Below are positions 7,831 to 15,988 of a DNA stretch of 35,817 bases, piece by piece. This DNA comes from Pseudaeromonas sp041911695 (GTDB lineage Bacteria; Pseudomonadota; Gammaproteobacteria; Enterobacterales; Aeromonadaceae), in NCBI GenBank assembly GCA_041911695.1, contig JAYROM010000035.1:1-35817 (forward strand). Reading direction: 5' to 3'. Numbering within the stretch: position 1 is the stretch's first letter; each line of letters begins with the position of its first letter. The translations under genes were made by a program, and so were the position numbers. The notes under the pieces were generated by a model. That model had not been told where the DNA came from. It did no database searches and saw nothing but the letters and a program-made list of their open reading frames with translations.

Positions 7831-8739
7831 TTACAGATCCTTGCTGACCTGCTTCAGGTAGGCACGGAATTCGGCACCGATGCTCTTGTGGCGCAGGCCG
7901 TATTGGATATTGGCCATCATGTAACCCATCTTGCTACCGCAGTCGTGGCTCTTGCCCTTCATGGCATAGGCGTTAACCGGTTGCTTGTCCATCAGCATGG
8001 CGATGGCATCAGTGAGCTGGATTTCATCACCAGCGCCCAGCGGGGTCTTTTCCAGCAGCGGCCAGATGTCCGCAGACAGCACGTAACGGCCGACGACTGC
8101 CAGGTTGGACGGCGCGGCCGCCACACTCGGCTTCTCGACAATCTTGGACATGGGTAACGAGGCGCCGGCAGAGAGATCGGCACCATTGACATCGGCGATA
8201 CCGTAATCACTGACACGCTCACGCGGCACCGGCTCGACCATGATCTGGCTGACAGCGCTTTCATCAAACAGATGAATCATCTCGGCCAGGTTGTCCTTGT
8301 GCAGGTCACTGGCAACTTCGTCAATCAGGACATCCGGCAGCAGCACGGCAAACGGGTTATCACCGACCAGCGGACGCGCGCACAGGATAGCATGGCCCAG
8401 ACCTTTGGCTTCGCCCTGACGGACGTGCATGATGGTGACATCTTTCGGGCAGATGCTCTGCACTTCGGCCAGCAGCTGGCGCTTGACGCGCTTTTCCAGC
8501 GTGGCTTCCAACTCGAAGCTCTTGTCGAAGTGGTTTTCGATAGAGTTCTTACTGGAGTGGGTGACCAGGATGATCTCCTTGATCCCGGCGGCGATGGCTT
8601 CTTCCACCACATACTGGATCAACGGACGGTCCACGACCGGCAGCATTTCTTTCGGAATAGCTTTGGTAGCGGGAAGCATACGCGTACCCAGACCGGCCAC
8701 CGGTAATACGGCTTTGCGGACTGCATTCTGTTTATTCAT
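7831..8739 (-). CDS. galU: UTP-glucose-1-phosphate uridylyltransferase GalU
   Basis: Makes UDP-glucose from glucose-1-phosphate and UTP, the precursor for LPS core, capsule, osmoprotective glucans and galactose metabolism. The 302-residue cytoplasmic protein has the nucleotidyltransferase signature GLGTRMLPATKAIPKEML at about residues 16-33, then RPLIQYVVEEA, LGHAILCA and LLPDVLIDE, all typical of bacterial GalU. The ATG at 8739 follows AAGGAT at good spacing. It appears monocistronic, with its own promoter and terminator. Confidence 0.96.
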   Translation of the reverse strand: MNKQNAVRKAVLPVAGLGTRMLPATKAIPKEMLPVVDRPLIQYVVEEAIAAGIKEIILVTHSSKNSIENHFDKSFELEATLEKRVKRQLLAEVQSICPKDVTIMHVRQGEAKGLGHAILCARPLVGDNPFAVLLPDVLIDEVASDLHKDNLAEMIHLFDESAVSQIMVEPVPRERVSDYGIADVNGADLSAGASLPMSKIVEKPSVAAAPSNLAVVGRYVLSADIWPLLEKTPLGAGDEIQLTDAIAMLMDKQPVNAYAMKGKSHDCGSKMGYMMANIQYGLRHKSIGAEFRAYLKQVSKDL

Positions 8740-8779
8740 TATTTATCCTTGATTGGCTCTCTAGCATCAGGTTGCCCCT

Positions 8780-8809
8780 ATCATAGCCGAGGCATTTGGC
8801 TTGCTCCAA
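8780..8809 (-). promoter_or_regulatory. Possible galU promoter
   Basis: On the minus strand TTGGAG (8809-8804), an 18-nt spacer and TATGAT (8785-8780) lie about 40 nt before the start codon. Confidence 0.4.
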
Positions 8810-8834
8810 TCGTATTGCGGCAACCGGATGTAAA

Positions 8835-8858
8835 CAGACCGCCCAAATGAGCGGTCTG
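8835..8858 (-). terminator. Hairpin after the ComEA-like gene
   Basis: An 8-bp stem (CAGACCGC 8835-8842 with GCGGTCTG 8851-8858) with an 8-nt loop lies 28 nt beyond the ComEA-like stop codon. On the minus strand it is followed only by GTTTA, so termination may be weak. Confidence 0.5.
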
Positions 8859-8886
8859 CTGAATATTTAACCGGTCTGCGACGATG

Positions 8887-9207
8887 TTATTTGACGGTCA
8901 GCCGCGCCTGATGTTGCTGAACAAAACGCTCACTGATGCCGGAGACCTCGGTCAATTGATTCACATCGCTGAACGGACCGTGCTCAGTCCGCCAGGCGAT
9001 GATGGCTTCGGCCTTCTTCTTACCGATGCCTTTCAACTGGGTCAGTTGTTCGGCGGTGGCGGTATTGATGTTGATCAGGGCTGCTTCGCTGGCTGCCGCA
9101 ACGGCTTGTGCGGCTGGCTTGGCCGGCGTTGAGGTGGCGTTGGCCATATTGCCGATAAAAGGCTGGCTGGCCAGCAACAGGGCAAACGTCAGATGGCGTA
9201 ATCTCAT
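8887..9207 (-). CDS. ComEA-family helix-hairpin-helix DNA-binding protein
   Basis: A 106-residue exported protein. A signal peptide (about 1-24) is followed by an Ala-rich linker and a ComEA-type double helix-hairpin-helix (about 44-104), including ININTA, LKGIGKKKAEAII and EVSGISERF. ComEA proteins bind incoming DNA in the periplasm during natural transformation. Short versions like this also occur as stand-alone proteins (YbaV in E. coli), so competence is possible but unproven. The ATG at 9207 follows GAGGAG. No other competence gene is nearby. Confidence 0.85.
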   Translation of the reverse strand: MRLRHLTFALLLASQPFIGNMANATSTPAKPAAQAVAAASEAALININTATAEQLTQLKGIGKKKAEAIIAWRTEHGPFSDVNQLTEVSGISERFVQQHQARLTVK

Positions 9208-9442
9208 GCAGGGATCTCCTCTCTCTGGTTAACATGTCTGCAAGGGTTGAGCCCGCATAGCATGCCGAGGGATGGCTTGCTGTTTCGCCTGCCCCTTTGC
9301 CCAGTAGTCGGCGGTGCTGATTGCCGTATCTGGCAAATGGCCAGAGTAGCTCGTTATATAACATATTGATTTTTAATATATGGATTGGCAGATAGCTGCG
9401 CTAGACTGCCGCCAGGTGGTGGGTAATACACAGGGAGAGGCG

Positions 9443-10204
9443 ATGCACCTGACAGAAAAGCAGATTGAGCGCGTGATCGAGATCGGCCAACAGGCCGGCG
9501 CGGCAATACTGGCGATTTACGATGGCCCGTTTAATGTGACAAGTAAAGCTGACGAGAGTCCGTTGACCGATGCCGATCGGGCGGCGCATCGCTTGATTGT
9601 CGATCAACTCTCAGCGCTCACGCCGCAGTGGCCGGTGGTCTCCGAAGAGTCGAATGACGAGGAGAAGGCGCTGCGCTTGCAGGCGGATTATTACTGGCTG
9701 GTTGATCCGCTGGATGGCACGCGCGAATTTGTGCAGCGTAATGGCCAGTTCACCGTCAATATCGCGCTGATCCATCAAGGGCAGCCGTTGTGGGGGCTGG
9801 TCTATGTACCGGTGACCGGACAGACCTATTGGGGCGGCGGCGCCTATGGTAGCCAGCGTCAGGATGCGCAAGGCGTGCAGACGTTGCATACCCGTCCGGC
9901 GCAGCCGGGCGAACGCCTGCAAGTGGTCGGCAGCCGCTCGCATCAGAACGAAGAGACCCGGCAGTGGCTGGCAGCACTCGGCGAGCACGATCTGGTGGCA
10001 ATGGGGAGTTCCCTGAAACTCTGTCTGGTGGCCGAAGGCTCGGCCCATCTCTATCCGCGTCTGGGGCCGACGTGTGAGTGGGACACCGCCGCCGCGCAAG
10101 CGGTGGTCGAGGGCGCCGGTGGACGCGTCGAGACGCTAGAGGGTGAGCCGCTGCGTTATAGCAAGGAGTCCCTGCTCAACCCCTGGTTTGTGGTGCGCGC
10201 TTAA
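9443..10204 (+). CDS. cysQ: 3'(2'),5'-bisphosphate nucleotidase CysQ
   Basis: Hydrolyses 3'-phosphoadenosine 5'-phosphate (PAP) to AMP, removing a toxic by-product of sulfate assimilation. It belongs to the inositol-monophosphatase-like superfamily. Metal-site motifs are visible: SEES (about 67-70), VDPLDGTREFV (87-97) and WDTAAAQAVVEGAGG near the C-terminus. Lengths are 253 residues here and 246 in E. coli CysQ. ATG 9443 has AGGGAGAGG just upstream and matches the family N-terminus, so it is preferred to an earlier ATG at 9380. It is convergent with the next gene, with a long hairpin between them. Confidence 0.93.
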   Translation: MHLTEKQIERVIEIGQQAGAAILAIYDGPFNVTSKADESPLTDADRAAHRLIVDQLSALTPQWPVVSEESNDEEKALRLQADYYWLVDPLDGTREFVQRNGQFTVNIALIHQGQPLWGLVYVPVTGQTYWGGGAYGSQRQDAQGVQTLHTRPAQPGERLQVVGSRSHQNEETRQWLAALGEHDLVAMGSSLKLCLVAEGSAHLYPRLGPTCEWDTAAAQAVVEGAGGRVETLEGEPLRYSKESLLNPWFVVRA

Positions 10205-10205
10205 G

Positions 10206-10238
10206 GCGTATCGGGTCGGGAACCCAGACCCGATACGC
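10206..10238. terminator. 12-bp hairpin between convergent cysQ and the LDH-family gene
   Basis: A perfect 12-bp stem (10206-10217 with 10227-10238) and a 9-nt loop sit 2 nt after the cysQ stop and 13 nt after the dehydrogenase stop. Neither side has a good T-run, so it may act as a two-way mRNA 3'-end structure or weak terminator. Confidence 0.5.
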
Positions 10239-10251
10239 AGGCATGGCTGGC

Positions 10252-11199
10252 CTATTGCAGACCGGTTTGGGCTGAGACCGTGCTCGCCAATGCCTGCAGA
10301 TAACGGGCCGAGTGATGCAACTTGGCCTGCTCTTCCGCGGTCAGCGGATAGTTCAGGATCTGGCCGATACCGCGCGCATCGACCAGTACCGGCACGCTGA
10401 GCACACAATCCTCTATGCCATATTCGCCCTGCAGATAGACCCCGACCGGCAGGATAGAGCCTTCGTTAAACAGGATCGCCTGCACGATACGGTACAGGCT
10501 GGCGGCGATGCCGTGGTTGGTATTCTGCTTACGCTGGAAGATCTCGAAGCCGGCCTGCATCACTGCAGTCAGGATCTCGTCCTGCACCAGACGGTCAGCC
10601 CCGGTCATGTCACACCAAGCATCGAACGAGAGACCGCCGATATTGGTGATACTCCACGGAATAAAGCTGGTCTTGCCGTGTTCACCCAGCACGTAGCCAA
10701 ACACGTTTTTCGGATCCAGTGACAGCCGATCGGCGACGATTTTCATAAAACGCGCCGAGTCGAGCACACAGCCCGAGCTGATCACCCGCTCCGGCGGATA
10801 GCTGGTGTTGCGAATCACAAAGCGGGTGACCAGATCGACCGGATTAGTGGCCAGCACCAGAATGGCGTCGGGGACCACCTTTTCCAGTTCGCGGGCAATA
10901 TCGACAATGATGCGGGCGTTGATTTGTGCCAGTTCGTCTCGGGTCTGGCCGGCCTTGATCTGGGCACCGGCGGTAATAATCACCAGACGGCTACCGGCGC
11001 AATCGGCGTAGTCGCCATGCTTGAGGTGGACGTTACGACTGAAGGTCAGCGAGGTGGTATGGCCAAAATCGAGGATTTCGCCCTCCGCCTTCTCTTTATT
11101 CAAATCGACCAGCACTAGGCTGTCGCAGGCACCGTTAAGCAGTAGATATTGGCAGACCGAGACGCCTACCGCGCCGGCACCGATTACCGAGACTTTCAT
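10252..11199 (-). CDS. L-lactate/malate dehydrogenase-family 2-hydroxyacid dehydrogenase
   Basis: An NAD-dependent dehydrogenase of the LDH/MDH family, 315 residues. The Rossmann motif GAGAVG is at 7-12 and the NAD-selecting Asp at 32 (LVLVDLN). Catalytic residues are conserved: Arg87 (GQTR), Asp147 and Arg150 (LDSAR), and His174 (GEHGK). The residue that decides between lactate (Gln) and malate or oxaloacetate (Arg) is Ile81 here (AGAQIKAG against AGANQKPG in Bacillus LDH). Substrate is therefore uncertain; a more hydrophobic 2-oxo acid is possible. The position after the catalytic His is GKT rather than the usual GDT. ATG 11199 has AGGAAAGGAA upstream and a -10-like TATACT at 11242-11237. 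Confidence 0.85.
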   Translation of the reverse strand: MKVSVIGAGAVGVSVCQYLLLNGACDSLVLVDLNKEKAEGEILDFGHTTSLTFSRNVHLKHGDYADCAGSRLVIITAGAQIKAGQTRDELAQINARIIVDIARELEKVVPDAILVLATNPVDLVTRFVIRNTSYPPERVISSGCVLDSARFMKIVADRLSLDPKNVFGYVLGEHGKTSFIPWSITNIGGLSFDAWCDMTGADRLVQDEILTAVMQAGFEIFQRKQNTNHGIAASLYRIVQAILFNEGSILPVGVYLQGEYGIEDCVLSVPVLVDARGIGQILNYPLTAEEQAKLHHSARYLQALASTVSAQTGLQ

Positions 11200-11355
11200 G
11201 TTGGATTCCTTTCCTTGTCAGCGCATCGCAGCGCACAGTATAAGCCGGTGGCGGCGCAAATAAATATCCCGTTGTTATTGGAAATGATGGATGAATGGTA
11301 TGGAAATCAGAGTAATCGCCCTATCTACCACCAGCGAGAGTCACCAACTTAGTGC

Positions 11356-11386
11356 AAAAACACGGAAGCCGGAATGCTCCGGCTTC
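11356..11386 (-). terminator. yciI terminator
   Basis: A 9-bp stem (11365-11373 with 11378-11386) with a 4-nt loop. On the minus strand it is followed by CGTG and five T. It lies about 40 nt past the yciI stop. Confidence 0.75.
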
Positions 11387-11425
11387 ATGGTTCACCATCG
11401 AGGTGCAGCGTGGTGGCAAAAGTAA

Positions 11426-11743
11426 TTAAAAGAATGCCTGCGGCGGTTTGACGGTGATCTTGAACGGCTTGACCGTGACCTGCTGATAGACGCCGGCTTC
11501 GACATAAGGGTCGGCCTCGGCCCAGACCCGGGCCTCCTCCAGCGACTCAAAGCGGGCAATCACGGTGCTGCCAGTAAAGCCGGCACTGCCCGGATCTTCG
11601 CTGTCCAACGCCGGATGCGGGCCGGCCAGCAGCAGGCGATCTTCCGCGACCAGCGCCTGCAGGCGGGCCAGATGGGCCGGACGGGCGGCCTGGCGCTTGG
11701 CCAGACTATCCGGGGTGTCTTCTGCAAAAATCAGATACCACAT
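11426..11743 (-). CDS. yciI: YciI-like protein
   Basis: A 105-residue protein of the YciI/YCII dimeric alpha-beta barrel family. It begins with the typical MWYLIFAEDTPDSL strand. It keeps the His24 (RPAHLARL) and Asp (ADPY) pair thought to form the active site in this family. The physiological reaction is unknown. ATG 11743 has AAGGAG at ideal spacing. It lies downstream of yciB on the same strand, as in many gammaproteobacteria (yciB-yciA-yciI order in E. coli), and yciA is missing here. Confidence 0.88.
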   Translation of the reverse strand: MWYLIFAEDTPDSLAKRQAARPAHLARLQALVAEDRLLLAGPHPALDSEDPGSAGFTGSTVIARFESLEEARVWAEADPYVEAGVYQQVTVKPFKITVKPPQAFF

Positions 11744-11829
11744 GGGGTGACTCCTTGTACCAATGACGACGCATTACGCGGGGCAAACCGGCATGCTGGC
11801 CGGGAAAAAAAAAGCGGAACCTGGATATG

Positions 11830-11852
11830 AAAACAGGCGCCGTAGCGCCTGT
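11830..11852 (-). terminator. yciB terminator
   Basis: An 8-bp GC-rich stem (ACAGGCGC 11833-11840 with GCGCCTGT 11845-11852) with a 4-nt loop, followed on the minus strand by TTTTC. It lies 9 nt beyond the yciB stop. Confidence 0.75.
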
Positions 11853-11861
11853 CCAGAACGA

Positions 11862-12413
11862 TTACTGTTGGTCCTTATCGGCGGTCTCCGCCGGCAGGTG
11901 ACGGTAGAGGTAGAGCACCGTCAGTACGGTGAACACCAGCGTCATGCCGAGTAGGCCGAACACCTTGAAGTTGACCCAGGCCTCCTGGCTCATATGGAAG
12001 GCAATCCAGGTATTCAGACCGGCACAGATGGCGAAGAAGCCGGCCCAGGCCAGGTTGACGCGATGCCAGATGGCATCCGGCAGCTGCATCTCTTTACCCA
12101 GCAATTGCTTGATCAGCGGCTTGCGCCAGACGTACTGGCTGAGCACCAGCGCGACGGCGAACAGCAGGTTGATGGCGGTGACCTTCCACTTGATAAAGAC
12201 GTCATTGTGGAAGAACAGAGTGAAGCCGCCAAACACCAGCACCATGGCCAGCGTGATCAGGTGGGTCTTCTCCAGTTTGCGCACCGTGAACCAGGTGAAG
12301 GCAATTTGCAGAACGGTGGCGACCATCAGGGCGCCGGTGGCGTAGTAGATGTCAAAAAACTTGTAGACTAGGAAAAACACCAGCAGGGGGATAAAGTCAA
12401 AAAACTGTTTCAT
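11862..12413 (-). CDS. yciB: YciB (IspZ), inner-membrane septation/envelope protein
   Basis: A 183-residue polytopic inner-membrane protein with about five hydrophobic helices. It begins with the family signature MKQFFDFIPLLVFFLVYKFFDIYYATGA and contains a central WRKPLIKQLLGKEMQLPD region. YciB proteins are linked to cell-envelope integrity and septation and interact with the elongation and division machinery in E. coli; the exact activity is unresolved. ATG 12413 has GAGGA upstream. It follows trpA on the same strand but is separated by the trp operon terminator. Confidence 0.93.
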   Translation of the reverse strand: MKQFFDFIPLLVFFLVYKFFDIYYATGALMVATVLQIAFTWFTVRKLEKTHLITLAMVLVFGGFTLFFHNDVFIKWKVTAINLLFAVALVLSQYVWRKPLIKQLLGKEMQLPDAIWHRVNLAWAGFFAICAGLNTWIAFHMSQEAWVNFKVFGLLGMTLVFTVLTVLYLYRHLPAETADKDQQ

Positions 12414-12461
12414 GCAGAGTCCTCATCAGGTACGGGTGCAGTCTACCGGCAGTTGACGCCG

Positions 12462-12503
12462 AAAAAAAGTACAAAGGCCTGCTCACGGTGAAGAGAGCAG
12501 GCC
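12462..12503 (-). terminator. trp operon terminator
   Basis: A 9-bp stem (GGCCTGCTC 12476-12484 with GAGCAGGCC 12495-12503) with a 10-nt loop, then on the minus strand TTTGTAC and seven T. It lies about 50 nt after the trpA stop. Confidence 0.85.
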
Positions 12504-12554
12504 ACTGTGGGAGAGCCGGTACGGACGCAAACGAATTCGCTAGCGGTCGGTTTA

Positions 12555-13364
12555 TCAGGCCGGCAGGGTGGCGGCCTTCATATTACGCACGAAGCTTTCC
12601 AGTTCGCTCAGCATCTTCGCTGGCGCTGACAGATTGTTGGCGATGATTTTGACCACCGCCGAGCCGGAGATCGCCCCGGCGGCTCCGGCGGCCAGTGCTT
12701 CGCGAACCTGTGCCGGTTCGCTGATGCCAAAACCGAGCAGGGCTGGCGGTGCACGGTGAGCCTGTAGCTGCTCCAGAAGATGGTTAATCGGCTTGCCGGC
12801 TTTGGTTTCAGTGCCGGTGACGCCAGCACGGCTCAGCAGATAGGTGTAGCCCTGACCATATTCAGCCACCTTCTGCAGCGTGGCATCATCGGCATTCGGT
12901 GGTGCGATAAAGATTGAGGCGACATTGGCGCGCGCCGCGGCGGCACGATAGTCGGCACTCATCTCCAGCGGCACGTCGGCGACCAGAATCGAGTCTACCC
13001 CGACCGCAGCGGCCTTGCTGTAGAAGGCATCCAGCCCGCGAGCATAGACTAGGTTGGCATACAGCAGCAGGCCAATTGGCAGGTGCGGGTACTTCTGGCG
13101 CACCTTGGCCAGCAGATCAAAACAGATATCCGGCGTGGTACCCGCCTTGAGGGCGCGGGTGGTGGCGTCCTGGATGGTCGGGCCATCGGCCACCGGATCG
13201 GAGAACGGGATACCGAGCTCCAACGCATCAGCACCGCCGGCAACCAGGGCATCAATAATATCCAGCGTTTGCGCCGGGGTCGGGTCGCCCAGGGTGACAA
13301 ACGGGACAAAAGCCCCTTCCTGACGGGCGGCCAGACGGGAGAACAGTTCTACGTAGCGGCTCAT
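12555..13364 (-). CDS. trpA: Tryptophan synthase alpha subunit
   Basis: Cleaves indole-3-glycerol phosphate to indole and glyceraldehyde-3-phosphate and channels indole to TrpB. The 269-residue TIM barrel has catalytic Glu49 (ALELGIPFSDP) and Asp60 (VADGPTIQ) at exactly the E. coli positions. The phosphate-binding GAAGAISGSA is near the C-terminus. ATG 13364 overlaps the trpB stop as TGATG and has AAGGAG 7 nt upstream. A GTG directly before it (13367) is possible, but ATG fits the E. coli N-terminus better. Last gene of the trp operon. Confidence 0.97.
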   Translation of the reverse strand: MSRYVELFSRLAARQEGAFVPFVTLGDPTPAQTLDIIDALVAGGADALELGIPFSDPVADGPTIQDATTRALKAGTTPDICFDLLAKVRQKYPHLPIGLLLYANLVYARGLDAFYSKAAAVGVDSILVADVPLEMSADYRAAAARANVASIFIAPPNADDATLQKVAEYGQGYTYLLSRAGVTGTETKAGKPINHLLEQLQAHRAPPALLGFGISEPAQVREALAAGAAGAISGSAVVKIIANNLSAPAKMLSELESFVRNMKAATLPA

Positions 13365-14554
13365 CACAGGGCTCCTTGTTTTTCCAGAATATCGGCAACG
13401 GTAAAGATGTCCTTGTCCCCGCGACCGGAGAGATTGACGATCAGTACCTGCTCCTTGTCCGGGTTCTGGCGGGCCATCTTCAGGCCGTGGGCCAGCGCAT
13501 GGGAGGACTCCAGCGCCGGAATGATGCCTTCATGGCGCGCCAGCTCCTGGAAGGCATCCAGCGCCTCCTGATCGGTGACCGATACATATTCACCGCGACC
13601 GGTGGCGGCCAGATGGGCGTGCTGCGGGCCGACCGACGGGAAGTCAAGGCCAGCAGAAATCGAGTAAGACTCTTCGATCTGGCCATGCTTATCTTGCATC
13701 AGATAGGAGTGCATGCCGAAGAACACCCCCTTGGTGCCATGACCGAGCGGTGCGCCGTGCTCGCCAGTTTCGATACCGTGACCGGCTGGCTCGACGCCAA
13801 TCAGACGGACGGAGGGCTCATCGATAAAGTCGGCAAACATACCGATGGCGTTCGAGCCACCCCCGACACAGGCGATCACGGCATCCGGCAGTCGATGCTC
13901 GACCTGCTGCAGCTGCTCCTTCGCCTCTTCGCCGATCATGTGCTGGAATTCGCGGACGATGGTCGGGAACGGATGCGGGCCGGCCGCGGTACCCAGCATG
14001 TAGTGGGTATCCTCGTAGTTGGCGGTCCAGTCACGCAGCGCCTCGTTACAGGCATCTTTCAGGGTGGCGGAGCCGGCGGTCACGCCGACCACTTCGGCCC
14101 CCATCAGTCGCATACGGAACACGTTCGGCTTCTGGCGCTCCATGTCGACGGCGCCCATGTAGACGCGGCAGGGCAGGCCAAGCAGGGCACAGGCCAGCGC
14201 GGTGGCTACACCATGCTGACCGGCACCGGTCTCGGCGATGATACGGGTCTTGCCCATGCGCTTGGCGAGCAGGGCCTGACCGAGCACCTGGTTGGTCTTG
14301 TGTGCGCCGCCATGCAGCAGGTCTTCACGCTTCAGATAGAGGCGGGTCTTGGTCCCTTGCGTCAGATTGCGGCACAGGGTCAGCGGGGTCGGCCGGCCGG
14401 CATATTCGGTCAGCAGCGAGCGGAACTCGGCATGAAAGGCCGGATCCTGCTGCGCATCGATGAAGGCTTTTTCCAGCTGCAGCAGCGCCGGCACCAGGAT
14501 CTGCGGCACATACATGCCACCAAATTCACCAAAAAACGGATTGAGCAGAGTCAT
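13364..14554 (-). CDS. trpB: Tryptophan synthase beta subunit
   Basis: A PLP enzyme that condenses indole with serine to tryptophan in the alpha2-beta2 complex. At 396 residues it is the usual length. The PLP-binding Lys86 lies in HGGAHKTNQ, and the phosphate-binding GGGSNAIG is near residue 230. The family N-terminus NPFFGEFGGMYVPQIL is intact. ATG 14554 has AAGGAA about 10 nt upstream, 27 nt after the trpCF stop. The 3' end overlaps trpA, so the subunits should be translated in a coupled way. A long open frame on the opposite strand across this gene is only a codon-bias shadow. Confidence 0.98.
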   Translation of the reverse strand: MTLLNPFFGEFGGMYVPQILVPALLQLEKAFIDAQQDPAFHAEFRSLLTEYAGRPTPLTLCRNLTQGTKTRLYLKREDLLHGGAHKTNQVLGQALLAKRMGKTRIIAETGAGQHGVATALACALLGLPCRVYMGAVDMERQKPNVFRMRLMGAEVVGVTAGSATLKDACNEALRDWTANYEDTHYMLGTAAGPHPFPTIVREFQHMIGEEAKEQLQQVEHRLPDAVIACVGGGSNAIGMFADFIDEPSVRLIGVEPAGHGIETGEHGAPLGHGTKGVFFGMHSYLMQDKHGQIEESYSISAGLDFPSVGPQHAHLAATGRGEYVSVTDQEALDAFQELARHEGIIPALESSHALAHGLKMARQNPDKEQVLIVNLSGRGDKDIFTVADILEKQGAL

Positions 14555-14581
14555 AATCAGCGTATTCCTTGTTGGCGTGCG

Positions 14582-15988
14582 TCAGGCACGCAGTGCTGCA
14601 AAAGCACGTTGAATCAGGGTGGCATCCTTGATGCCGGGCGCTTGTTCGACACCGGAGTTCAGGTCAAGGCCAATACAGCCGACCCGACCGGCTTCGGCCG
14701 CATTGTCGGGGTTGATCCCGCCGGCCAGCATGAGTCGCGAGGTGTCCTGGCCGTCAAGCAACTGCCAGTCAAAACGCTGACCGGTGCCGCCGCTCTGGTT
14801 GCCGACCTTGGTATCGAGCAGCAGGCGGTCGGCGACATCGGTATATTGGCGCATCGCCGCCAGCGGCAGCTGGTCGGTGACCGGCAGCGCCTTCCAGATC
14901 TGGCAAGTGGCGGGCAACTCCTTACGCAGCGAGATCATGGTATCGACCGGCTCGTTACCATGCAGTTGCACCGCGGCCAGCCCCAGCCGTTTGGCCAGCA
15001 GGGCGACGGTTTCCGGCTCGCAGTTGCGGAACACGCCGACATACTGCAACGGCGCACCGGCCATCACGCAGCGCGCCTGCTCCTCGTCCACACAGCGCGG
15101 GCTGCCCTCGACAAAGATCAGACCGCCGAACACCGCGCCGGCCTGGTAGGCGGCCGCGGCATCTTGCGCACGGGTCAGGCCACAAACCTTGTTCTGGCCG
15201 AGCACCAGCTGGCGGCAGGCCATATCAATATCGTCCTGTGCCATCAGTGAGGAGCCGACCAGGAAGCCATCGGCATAGCGACCCAGCTCGCGCACCTGAT
15301 CATGGGTATGGATACCGGACTCGCAGATGATCACGCGATCCTCGGGGATGCGCGGGGCCAGGTCGCGGGTATGCTGCAGATCGATGGTCAGATCGCGCAG
15401 GTTGCGGTTATTGATGCCGATCACCGGGGCGCCAAGGGCAATCGCGCGCTCGAGTTCGCTGTCGTTGCTGACTTCGGTGAGGATGCCCATGTTCAGCGAA
15501 CGGGCCACCGTCGCCAGCGCCTGCCAAGCCTCGTCGGTCAGTACCGACAGCATCAGCAGGATGGCATCAGCCTGATAGTGGCGGGCAAGGTAGATCTGAT
15601 ACGGATCAATGATGAAGTCCTTGCACAGTACCGGGACCTGCACTGCAGCACGCACCTGTGGCAGGAACTCGAAATTGCCCTGGAAATACTTCTCGTCGGT
15701 GAGCACCGAGATGGCGGCGGCATAGCGATCATAGATGCCGGCAATCGCCGCCGGATTAAAGTCCGGCCGGATCAGCCCCTTGGACGGCGAGGCCTTCTTG
15801 CACTCCAGAATGAACACCTTGTGGCTCTGGCGCAGCGCGGCATGAAAGTCGCGGTCGCTGGGCTGCAATGCATCCTGGAAGCTCGCCAGCGGTTGCACCG
15901 CCTGACGGGCGGCCACCCAGGCCTGCTTGTCGGCAACGATGCGGCCAAGCACGGTTTCATTCATCGAGGCATGGTTGAGCTCGATCAC
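14582..15988 (-). CDS. trpC: Bifunctional indole-3-glycerol-phosphate synthase / phosphoribosylanthranilate isomerase
   Basis: A fused TrpC-TrpF enzyme carrying steps 3 and 4 after anthranilate, as in enterics. The N-terminal IGPS domain (about 1-262) has ILECKKASPSKG, LCKDFIIDPYQIY and INNRNLRDL. The C-terminal PRAI domain (about 263-468) begins KVCGLTRAQDA and ends LAGGINPDN and GLDLNSGVE. The proposed start is GTG 15988, which overlaps the trpD stop (GTGA) and has AGAGGAG at good distance. An ATG at 15964 matches the E. coli N-terminus but has no Shine-Dalgarno. The choice changes only 8 residues. Confidence 0.95.
   Translation of the reverse strand: MIELNHASMNETVLGRIVADKQAWVAARQAVQPLASFQDALQPSDRDFHAALRQSHKVFILECKKASPSKGLIRPDFNPAAIAGIYDRYAAAISVLTDEKYFQGNFEFLPQVRAAVQVPVLCKDFIIDPYQIYLARHYQADAILLMLSVLTDEAWQALATVARSLNMGILTEVSNDSELERAIALGAPVIGINNRNLRDLTIDLQHTRDLAPRIPEDRVIICESGIHTHDQVRELGRYADGFLVGSSLMAQDDIDMACRQLVLGQNKVCGLTRAQDAAAAYQAGAVFGGLIFVEGSPRCVDEEQARCVMAGAPLQYVGVFRNCEPETVALLAKRLGLAAVQLHGNEPVDTMISLRKELPATCQIWKALPVTDQLPLAAMRQYTDVADRLLLDTKVGNQSGGTGQRFDWQLLDGQDTSRLMLAGGINPDNAAEAGRVGCIGLDLNSGVEQAPGIKDATLIQRAFAALRA

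Noticed and set aside
11790..11815. CCGGC/GCCGG hairpin next to nine A residues as a terminator
   Set aside because: On the minus strand the T-run would precede the stem, and on the plus strand it is an A-run, so it fits neither direction.
13376..15250. A 624-codon open frame on the plus strand opposite trpB and trpC
   Set aside because: It lies entirely antisense to two well-recognised trp genes, has no family motif, and reflects codon bias of the real genes.
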